A model generated the notes under the pieces. It saw nothing but the letters and a program-made list of their open reading frames with translations, was not told the origin of the DNA and did no database searches. The translations under genes and the position numbers were made by a program. A DNA stretch of 10,479 nucleotides from Verrucomicrobiota bacterium (lineage in GTDB: Bacteria; Verrucomicrobiota; Verrucomicrobiia; Verrucomicrobiales; Verrucomicrobiaceae): positions 1 to 10,479 of the forward strand of contig JAEYUU010000605.1 in assembly GCA_023429545.1 (NCBI GenBank). The letters are read 5' to 3'. The first letter of the stretch is position 1, and each line of letters opens with the position of its first letter. Below are positions 1 through 6,700 of this stretch, one piece after another.

Positions 1-606
1 CTTGAGAGCACCTTGCAGGGCACGCTCGCGTTCCTCGGGCAGACGGCGGATCAAATGCAGGGCGGCGCGCTGCTGGGGAAGAAGATGCTGGGAAAGAAAG
101 ACCGGGATACGTGGCAGTTTGAGTTCAAGGATGTGAAGCCTTCACCCGAGGAGCAGAAAGCGCTCGACGCCTTTGCCAGCCGCACGGGATTACTCGCTCT
201 GTGGCCGGCTCTCTATGGCCCCCAGGCGCGGCGCAAAGGAGAAACTTGGAAGGCGGACACGTCCTTTCTCACCAAGGGAAATGGGAAGACCGCGTCGCCG
301 CTCACCATTGACCTGAACTTCACCTTTGTGGATGTGGAGGAAAAGGCGGGCTCCCGCTGCGCCAGGCTCGGAGCGACTGGCTTCTTCAAAATCGCCCCCA
401 GTGAGAAAAATCCCGCCGCCATCACTTTGGAAGTGCACGGAGATATCTGGCGTGAACCGCGTGACTTGGTGGACGTGGATATGAACCTGAGTGGCACCCT
501 CAAGATTTCCGGCGCCAAGGCCAATGATCCCAAACTGCCTGCTGGATCCACCCTGGAACTGACCGCACCGTTTACGCTGACCCGGAGCGTCAAGCCGGCG
601 AAATGA
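1..606 (+). CDS. Unrecognised beta-rich protein, C-terminal 201 residues (5' end outside window)
   Basis: The reading frame is open from the first base, so the true start lies upstream; a TTG at 13 is in frame but nothing supports it as the start. The visible part ends at TGA 604-606. I do not recognise the family with confidence. It alternates hydrophobic and polar residues as in a beta-sandwich or beta-barrel-like secreted protein, with a Lys-Gly-Glu-Thr-Trp (KGETW) stretch near visible residue 80 and strand-like segments such as TIDLNFTFVDVEE and MNLSGTLKISG near the end. A KxGETW stretch followed by strands reminds me of uncharacterised periplasmic beta-rich proteins common in planctomycetes and verrucomicrobia, but this is only resemblance. 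There is one cysteine and no membrane segment or catalytic motif in the visible part. A 107-base gap separates it from the cupin gene. That it is a real gene is fairly sure from frame length and codon use; its function is unknown. Confidence 0.65.
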   Translation, partial: LESTLQGTLAFLGQTADQMQGGALLGKKMLGKKDRDTWQFEFKDVKPSPEEQKALDAFASRTGLLALWPALYGPQARRKGETWKADTSFLTKGNGKTASPLTIDLNFTFVDVEEKAGSRCARLGATGFFKIAPSEKNPAAITLEVHGDIWREPRDLVDVDMNLSGTLKISGAKANDPKLPAGSTLELTAPFTLTRSVKPAK

Positions 607-713
607 CAGGTGTTACCAGTTTTCCGTTCGCAGTGTTCAGAATTCAGTCACTGAAAACCAAGGGATCTTCGTCTTCCTTGTGAAATCGCCGGGGCCTGCT
701 TCGTTGCCTCAAC

Positions 714-1100
714 ATGTCCGCCCCTGTCACTGCCACTGCCTCCGAGGCTGCGACCGCCCAGAAGCGATTTTCTGTCGCCCAACTCGACGAGATTCCTCCC
801 ACGCCGTGTCCCTGCGGCCAGGCGCGTCGCGCCTTCAAGGAGCCATGGAACACCCTGGCCAGCGTGCACCTCACGGACATCTCGGTGGACAGCAAGCTCC
901 ACTACCACAAGAAGATGACGGAGATCTACATCGTGCTGGAGGGCGAAGGCTATCTGGAGGCGGATGGTGAGCGCATCCCGCTCAAGCCCATGACCAGCAT
1001 CATGATCCGCCCCGGCTGCGTGCACCGCGCCGTGGGGAACCTGCGCATCATCAATGTGCCCATGCCGCCGTTTGACCCGGCGGATGAGTTTGAGGTGTAG
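714..1100 (+). CDS. Small single-domain cupin protein
   Basis: This is a 128-residue protein with one cupin beta-barrel. Cupin motif 1 is H63-Y-H65-x4-E70-x6-G77 and motif 2 has P100-G101-x2-H104 followed by N109. The four usual metal ligands H63, H65, E70 and H104 are all present, so a bound Fe, Mn, Zn or Ni is likely. Before the barrel lies C32-P-C34-G, followed by an Arg-Arg pair. The protein ends in a P-F-D-P-x-D-E tail. As I recall, this combination recurs in a group of uncharacterised cupins, often loosely labelled as mannose-6-phosphate isomerase-like. There is no signal peptide, so it is probably cytosolic. The ATG at 714 is chosen because the family resemblance begins shortly after it; no clear Shine-Dalgarno precedes it. 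It lies 33 bases before the redoxin gene on the same strand and may be co-transcribed with it. The substrate cannot be told from the sequence: small cupins include dioxygenases, isomerases and sensors. Confidence 0.9.
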   Translation: MSAPVTATASEAATAQKRFSVAQLDEIPPTPCPCGQARRAFKEPWNTLASVHLTDISVDSKLHYHKKMTEIYIVLEGEGYLEADGERIPLKPMTSIMIRPGCVHRAVGNLRIINVPMPPFDPADEFEV

Positions 1101-1133
1101 GATGATTTTCGAATCTTAACTCATCCCATCCGC

Positions 1134-2339
1134 ATGAAATCACTGCTCCCTCTTCTCACGCTCATTTGCACTGCCGGGATGCTTTGCTCTCAGGTACCTG
1201 CTCCCGCGAAGAAAAAATCCTCCAGCATGCCCGAGGCCTTCCGCGAGCTGGCCATCGGCGATGTCGCGCCGCCGTTCTCGCTGCCCGGCATCGATGACAA
1301 GACGCACACGCTGGACGATTACAAGGACGCGCAGATCCTCGTGATTGCCTTCATGTCCAATCACTGCCCTGATTCGCAAGCGGCAGAGGGTCGGCTCAAG
1401 AAGCTCATGGATGACACGAAGGACAAGGGCGTGAGACTGGTGGCGGTGAATCCCAACAACCCGGTGGAGTTGCGGCCGGATGAACTGGGCTATTCCAAGT
1501 ACAACGACAGCTTCGAGGAAATGAAGCTGCACGCAAAGGAGCAGGGCTTCAATTTCCCCTACCTCTACGATGGGGAGACCCAGGCCATGGCCATGGCGTA
1601 CGGCTGCCTCGCCACGCCGCACATCTTCATCTTCGATGCAAAGCGGAAGCTGGCCTACAAGGGACAACTCGATGATTCCCGCTACGAGGACTCCGCCACC
1701 GTGAAATCTCACGATGCCCGCAATGCCATCGATGCCCTGCTCGCCGGAAAGCCGGTACCGGTTGCCGAGACCCGCGTGCACGGCTGCTCCACCAAGTGGC
1801 TCACCAAAAAATCCGCCGTGGCGGCCGATGACGAAAAATGGGCCAAGGCCACCGTGGACGTGGAACTCATCGATGCGGATGGCGTCGCCGCGCTTCGTAA
1901 GAACGGAACCAAGAAAGTCCGCCTCTTCAATGTCTGGGCCACCTGGTGTGCGCCCTGCGTCGAGGAGTTTCCCGAACTCGCCAAGACCGCCCGCAAATTC
2001 GGCCTGCGCGATTTTGAGATGATCACCATCAGCATGGACCGCCCCGAGATGAAGAATCAGGTGAAGGCCTTCTTGGAGAAATACCAGGCCGCCATGCCCG
2101 ACAAAATCAAAGCCTCTCTGAAGGCCGAGAATCGCACCACCAACAGCTACATCTACACCGGCCCCAGCCAGGATGCTCTGGTGAACGCCCTGGATCCCGA
2201 GTGGCCCGGCCCCCTGCCGCACACCGTGCTGGTGGCTCCGGACGGCAAAGTCATCTGGCGCCACAACGGTGAAGTGGGTGGTGAAGAACTCCGTGCGGAG
2301 ATCCTGAAATACATGGGCCGGTACTACAAGCCGGAGTGA
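1134..2339 (+). CDS. Secreted double-thioredoxin-fold protein (AhpC/TSA-like redoxin fused to TlpA/ResA-like thioredoxin)
   Basis: This 401-residue protein starts with a Sec-type signal (K2, hydrophobic L4 to C18), so it probably works outside the cytoplasm; no good lipobox precedes C12 or C18. Domain 1, about residues 38-205, is a redoxin of the AhpC/TSA type with active-site N76-H77-C78-P79 and the cis-proline context T161-P162-H163. It is followed by a conserved-looking G217-C218-S-T-K-W segment. Domain 2, about 230-398, is TlpA/ResA-like with the classic W271-C272-A-P-C275 redox pair and L361-P362-H363-T at the cis-proline. Domain 2 can form a normal CxxC disulfide, whereas domain 1 has a single cysteine in its pocket (CPDS). 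C78 may be a peroxidatic or resting cysteine served by C218 or by domain 2; this is inference. A likely role is thiol-disulfide exchange or peroxide reduction in the periplasm. Its stop is followed at once by a hairpin, and the gene converges on the dehydrogenase gene. Confidence 0.92.
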   Translation: MKSLLPLLTLICTAGMLCSQVPAPAKKKSSSMPEAFRELAIGDVAPPFSLPGIDDKTHTLDDYKDAQILVIAFMSNHCPDSQAAEGRLKKLMDDTKDKGVRLVAVNPNNPVELRPDELGYSKYNDSFEEMKLHAKEQGFNFPYLYDGETQAMAMAYGCLATPHIFIFDAKRKLAYKGQLDDSRYEDSATVKSHDARNAIDALLAGKPVPVAETRVHGCSTKWLTKKSAVAADDEKWAKATVDVELIDADGVAALRKNGTKKVRLFNVWATWCAPCVEEFPELAKTARKFGLRDFEMITISMDRPEMKNQVKAFLEKYQAAMPDKIKASLKAENRTTNSYIYTGPSQDALVNALDPEWPGPLPHTVLVAPDGKVIWRHNGEVGGEELRAEILKYMGRYYKPE

Positions 2340-2340
2340 C

Positions 2341-2370
2341 CCAGTGTGCGCATCGGCATGTCCACACTGG
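2341..2370 (+). terminator. Hairpin just after the redoxin gene, possible transcript end
   Basis: CCAGTGTG at 2341-2348 and CACACTGG at 2363-2370 are a perfect 8-base inverted repeat with a 14-base loop, beginning two bases after the stop codon. The position suits a transcript 3' end, but no run of T follows, so intrinsic termination is uncertain. It could instead be a 3' stabilising stem, or chance. Confidence 0.35.
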
Positions 2371-2395
2371 TGGGCATGCAGGCCGGATTTGCTAG

Positions 2396-2501
2396 GCCGC
2401 AAGAGAACGCAAAAAAGTTTGGCGTTGGGCACATCCAACTCATTCGAGGTAGCCGCATCCACGGGCCCTCATCCTTCGTGATCTTTGCGTTCTTTTGCGG
2501 C
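2396..2501. repeat. 18-base inverted repeat pair (17 of 18 matched) with 70-base spacer between convergent genes
   Basis: The left arm at 2396-2413 reads GCCGCAAGAGAACGCAAA. The right arm at 2484-2501 is its reverse complement except for one base (G2403, where the right arm implies A). Within the right arm TTTGCG occurs at 2484 and 2494, ten bases apart, and a further TTTGCG lies at 2520. Arms of this kind, built from CGCAAA/TTTGCG units, remind me of short dispersed intergenic palindromes in several environmental phyla, but I cannot verify a genomic copy number from one window. The repeat lies where the redoxin gene (+) and the dehydrogenase gene (-) converge, so a bidirectional terminator or a REP/MITE-like remnant are both reasonable. 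The 70-base spacer argues against a simple terminator. The rest of the gap (2414-2483 and 2502-2543) shows no gene. Confidence 0.6.
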
Positions 2502-2543
2502 TCTTAAACTGGCTTTTCCTTTGCGATTGACGAGGAGATTGCA

Positions 2544-3602
2544 TCACGGCTTCAGCACCACCTTGAGCAGGCCATTCCCCGGCTGTACGCCTTTGTGGAA
2601 CCACTGGGCGCCTTCGCTGAGCGGTGCCACGATACTGAGCAGGGGCTCCACCTGGATGCTGCCGTCCTGAATGCGCTCGATGGCTTCCGGATATTCGCCG
2701 GCGCTGGAGCAGGAGCCGCGCAGGGTGATCTGACGGGTGACGACCTCCTGCAGGGGGAAGGGGGTGTTCGGCTGGAGGTTGCCCACCAGCACCACGGTGC
2801 CACCCTTGCGCACGCTGCGAATGGCGAGGTCCAGTGGCTGGGCTGCACCCACCACTTCGAAGCTGGCATCGAGGCCGTCGCCTCCGCCGAGTTCGCGCAT
2901 CTTCGCTGCGAGGTTCTCCTCCTTGGCGTTGAAGACTTCCTCCGCACCGAGCTTCTTCGCAAGCGCGAGACGGGAATCATCGAGGTCCACCGCATACACT
3001 CGGGACCAGCCGCGGGCCTTGAGCGCCTGCAGCACGAGGAGGCCAATCAATCCCGCGCCCACCACCACCGCGCATTCCTGCCGGGTGGTCGTGGCCAGGG
3101 CGCCCTGGTTGGGCTTGGGGGCAAGATTCACCGCGTGCAGCGCAATGCTCACCGGTTCGGCGAACGCGGCCTTCTCGTAGCTGAGTTCATCCGGAAGGCG
3201 GAAGAGGATGTGCTGGGGCAGCGCCACCTGCTCGGCGAAGCAACCATGACGGCGGTAGTCACCGCAGGAGACCCCGAGGACGCGGCGATTTTTGCACAGA
3301 TTTACGAATCCCGCCTTGCAGTCCGGGCATTCGCCGCAGTACTCGGTGGAGTCGAAGGTGACGCGGTCGCCCACGCTCCACCCGGTGACGCCTTCGCCCA
3401 GGGCGATGATTTCGCCGGCGGCCTCGTGTCCCATGATGATGGGCGGGATGCGGCGTCCGCTGCGTCCATCCATGCCATGCAGGTCGCTCCCGCAGATGCC
3501 GCACGCCTTCACGTCCACCAACACCTGGCCCGCGGCAGGCTGGGGAACCGGAGCTTCGCCAAATTCAAACTCGGAGGGTGCGGTGAGGGTGAGCGCTTTC
3601 AT
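2544..3602 (-). CDS. Zinc-dependent medium-chain alcohol (polyol) dehydrogenase, GatD/sorbitol-dehydrogenase-like
   Basis: This is a 352-residue NAD(P)-dependent oxidoreductase of the medium-chain (MDR) superfamily. The catalytic zinc site is C37, the G58-H59-E60 motif and probably E149 in the AEPVS segment. The structural zinc lobe has all four cysteines: C89, C92, C95 and C103. The Rossmann motif is G182-x-G184-x2-G187, and an acidic D206 sits at the end of the next strand, which favours NAD over NADP. Length and order match galactitol-1-phosphate, sorbitol, threonine and butanediol dehydrogenases. The closest layout I can recall is GatD, so oxidation of a sugar alcohol or polyol is likely, but the substrate cannot be read from motifs. 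The start at the CAT complement at 3600-3602 gives the usual short MDR N terminus (MKAL); no purine-rich ribosome site is seen. It is cytosolic. It diverges from the macroglobulin gene and converges on the redoxin gene, so it is probably transcribed alone. Confidence 0.95.
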   Translation of the reverse strand: MKALTLTAPSEFEFGEAPVPQPAAGQVLVDVKACGICGSDLHGMDGRSGRRIPPIIMGHEAAGEIIALGEGVTGWSVGDRVTFDSTEYCGECPDCKAGFVNLCKNRRVLGVSCGDYRRHGCFAEQVALPQHILFRLPDELSYEKAAFAEPVSIALHAVNLAPKPNQGALATTTRQECAVVVGAGLIGLLVLQALKARGWSRVYAVDLDDSRLALAKKLGAEEVFNAKEENLAAKMRELGGGDGLDASFEVVGAAQPLDLAIRSVRKGGTVVLVGNLQPNTPFPLQEVVTRQITLRGSCSSAGEYPEAIERIQDGSIQVEPLLSIVAPLSEGAQWFHKGVQPGNGLLKVVLKP

Positions 3603-3754
3603 GGGAAAAGAGTGAAACGCCAGCTTGCGACGATCCTTCCCGGGGTCAAGCGGAAGGCGCGAGATCTCCGCGGACTCGATTGTAAAAAGATTTCTCCGTA
3701 CGTTCCTTGTGTGTCACGCGCAGATGCATTACTACATTCACTCGGAAGAATTAT
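3603..3754. promoter_or_regulatory. Divergent intergenic region between dehydrogenase and macroglobulin genes
   Basis: These 152 bases separate two divergently transcribed genes and must hold at least one promoter. On the minus strand a TACAAT (complement of 3679-3684) resembles a -10 box, but no good -35 box stands at the right distance. A minus-strand TTGACC (complement of 3644-3649) has no matching -10. On the plus strand only a weak TACATT at 3733-3738 is visible. I therefore mark the region, not individual boxes. It is more AT-rich than the flanking genes from about 3679 onward. Confidence 0.35.
3744..3748 (+). promoter_or_regulatory. Ribosome binding site GGAAG that decides the macroglobulin start
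   Basis: GGAAG stands six bases before the ATG at 3755. It is one of the few recognisable Shine-Dalgarno sites in this window. It favours that ATG over the in-frame TTG at 3707, which would add 16 residues, and over the ATG at 3779. Confidence 0.65.
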
Positions 3755-6700
3755 ATGTTCCGACATCTGGCTTTGTTGATGCCGCGCAATTGGGGCAGGC
3801 TTTCCCGCGCGGTCTTTGGGGATTTGAAGTATCAGCCTCCCCTGTGGCTTTCGGCCACTGGCAGTACCGTATTTGACAGCATGCGCCGGGGTCCCGGCGT
3901 ATGGGCATCCATCATCGTGCTGACCGGCCTGGTCGTGGTCGGCGGCTACCAGTGGCATCACTGGTGGGAGGCGCACAAACCCCGGCCCACGCCGCTGGTG
4001 GAGATTCGTGAAATCACGGGAAAACTCGTGGCGCCCGGCATCACCCCCATTGTGAAAGACAAGCCGGTGCGGCAGCCGGTACTGCTAGATTTCTCCAGTT
4101 CCATTGCCCCGGTGGAATCTGTGGGCAAGCCCGCGACCAAAGGCGTGACTATGACGCCCGCCATCGCCGGGGAATGGAAATGGCAGACGGACAAGCGGCT
4201 CGTTTTCCTCCCTGCACAGGAGTACTGGCCTGCTGGCGCTGCGTACACCGTCACCTTTGACAAGGGCACCCTGCCGCCCGCGACGAAGCTGAAAGAGGCG
4301 CAGTGGAAATTCACCGCTCCGCCGCTCACGGCGAAGATCGCCAGTTCGGAGTTCTACACGGACCCGAAGGATCCCACCGTGCACCAGGTCACCGCCGAAC
4401 TGAATTTCAGCCATCCGGTGATGAAGGCGGACGTGGAGAAACACATCACGCTCGATGTGCTGGGTAAGACTCCCATCTTCGACTACGGCGGCAAGGCGCC
4501 GGACACCTTCTTCACCGTGACAGAAGGCGCGCATCAGCGGCAGTACTTTGTGCGCACCACGCGCATCATGGTGCCGGAGAAGGAGGACTACGTGAACCTG
4601 ACGCTCACCAAGGGGCTGGCCAACACCCAGGGTGGCGCGGTCACTGAAACTGGCGTCACCACCAAGGTGCGCGTACCGGACGTGACCACCGGATTCTTCA
4701 TCAAGGCAGCGCGAACCGACATCGTGCGCACGGAGGAAGGGGAGCCCGAGCAGTTCCTCTTCCTGGAAACCACCGGCTATGTCACCGGGGAAGAATTGGA
4801 GAAACATGTCTCCGTGTGGCTACTCCCCAAGGACAAGGCGGCAAGTCCCGCCGGCCCTGCGGTGCAGGACTATGCCTGGCCCAACACCGGAGAGATCACC
4901 CCGGCAGTGCTCACCGCCTCTAAACCCATCCCGCTGAAGCGGGTGGAGGCCGAGAAGGACGAGGATGCGCCCATGGCAGCCATGCATGCCTTCAAAATGC
5001 AGCCGCCCGGGACAGGGCGCCTCTACATCCGCGTGACGAAGGGCGTGCAGGCGCTGGGTGGATTCCGCCTGGGCAGGGATCATCTCGGGCTCGATGATGT
5101 TCCGGAACTGCCCAAGGAGGTGGAAATCCAGGGCTCCGGCGGCGTGCTAGCCCTTAGTGGCGAGAAGAAGTTGAGCCTGAAATACCGTGGCGTGCAGCAT
5201 CTGCGAATCACGCTGGCGCGGGTGCCCTTCAGCCAGATCAACCACCTGGCAAGACTCACCGGCGGCGACTTCGAATCGCCCTACTGGAAGACGGACTTCG
5301 ATGAGTACAACATCTCCCGCGTGCACCGTGAAGTACGCGAGGTGGTAATGCCCAATGAGTACCGGGCGAACTACAGCACCTTTGACTTTGCCTCTGCGCT
5401 CGCGTCGCAGGACACAAACGATCCCGATGTCTCGCGCGGTCTTTTCTTTCTGACGGTCGAGGGCGTGCGCCCACGCAACGAGGATGAAACGGAGAACGAA
5501 GACGGTGAGGATGTGGCTGCCGACTCTGAGGAGGCCGAAGCCAAATGGGTGCGCGTGGGTGAGAACGTAGCGGCGAACCGCTTCATCCTCGTAACTGACT
5601 TGGGCATCCTTCTGAAGCGCAATGCGGATGCCTCGCGCGAGGTCTTTGTCCAGAGCCTGATGAAGGGTGAACCGGCTGCGGATGTGAAGATCATCACGCT
5701 GGCGAAGAATGGCGAGTTCCTGCATGAAACAGTCACGGATATACAAGGCCACGCGAGCGTGCCGAATGTGGAGCATTTCCGCAGGGAAAAACTCCCGGTG
5801 TGCGTCATTGCACGACTAGGCAATGATGTTGCCTTCCTGCCCTTCGACCGGCCGGATCGGTTGCTGGATTTTTCACGGTTCGATATCGAAGGCGTGCTCG
5901 CCTCGGAGAAGGAGGCCCTGGATGGGTTCCTTTTCACCGAGCGCGGCGTGTATCGCCCGGGAGACGCAGTGCATGTCGGTGGCATCGCCAAGCGTCGTGA
6001 CTGGGAGGGCAGTCTCGATGGCCTGCCGCTCGTGCTCGAAGTGCGAGACTCGAAGGAAGAACTGCTGGATTCGCAAAAGATCGCGCTCGGCGAGGACGGC
6101 TTCTTTGATGCGGAGGTGGAGACCGCGGAAGAGTCTCCCACCGGCACCTATACGGCGCGTCTCTACCTGCTGCCGAATGCGGACGATGAGGACAGCCGCA
6201 TCCTGCTGAGCCGCACGGGATTCCGTGTGGAGGATTTCCAGCCGGACCGCATGAAGCTGGGCATCGCCATGAGCACTGCTCCGGGGCTCGCCTGGGTGCA
6301 ACCGGGTGAGGTGAAGGCCACGGTGAATCTGCAGACCCTCTTCGGCATGGCCGCGGCGAAGCGTCGCGTGACCGCCAGGCTCACGCTGGATCCCGCGAGC
6401 TTCTCCTTCCCGAAGCACCCGGGATTCATCTTCCACAACCGCTTGAAGAAGGAAAGGGAGGAAGGGGAGGAGGAATCTGCGGCGGCGGGTACGGAGGTGC
6501 AGCTTGGCGAGCAGACCACGGACGACAACGGTAACGCCGTTTTCAACCTGGCGCTGGAACGTTTCAGCAATGGCGTGTTCAGCGCGGAGTTTTTCACCGA
6601 GGCCTTTGAGCCGGACGGTGGCCGCAGCGTGCGTGGAGCACAGACCTTCCTCGTGGCACCGCTGTCCTATGTGGTGGGGTGGAAGGCGGATGGTGACCTT

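Noticed and set aside
631..653. Short inverted repeat (CAGTG/CACTG) after the first gene as a terminator
   Set aside because: The stem is only five bases with a 13-base loop and no T run; such a match is expected by chance. The rest of the 607-713 gap shows nothing clear.
2449..2452. GTAG tetranucleotide between the inverted arms, like the cut-site motif of REP elements
   Set aside because: A four-base match is expected by chance in a gap this size and is not positioned at the foot of a hairpin; it does not link the repeat to the transposase-like gene.
1140..2462. A 440-residue open frame on the minus strand opposite the redoxin gene
   Set aside because: It is His-, Gly- and Val-rich with no domain, and mirrors the codon pattern of the opposite gene, which has clear thioredoxin motifs. 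It is a high-G+C shadow frame.
3707..3754. TTG at 3707 as the macroglobulin start
   Set aside because: It would add 16 residues with no Shine-Dalgarno, whereas ATG 3755 has GGAAG at good spacing.
2595..3779. A 394-residue open frame on the plus strand opposite the dehydrogenase gene
   Set aside because: The minus-strand frame has both zinc sites and the Rossmann motif; the plus frame has no recognisable content.
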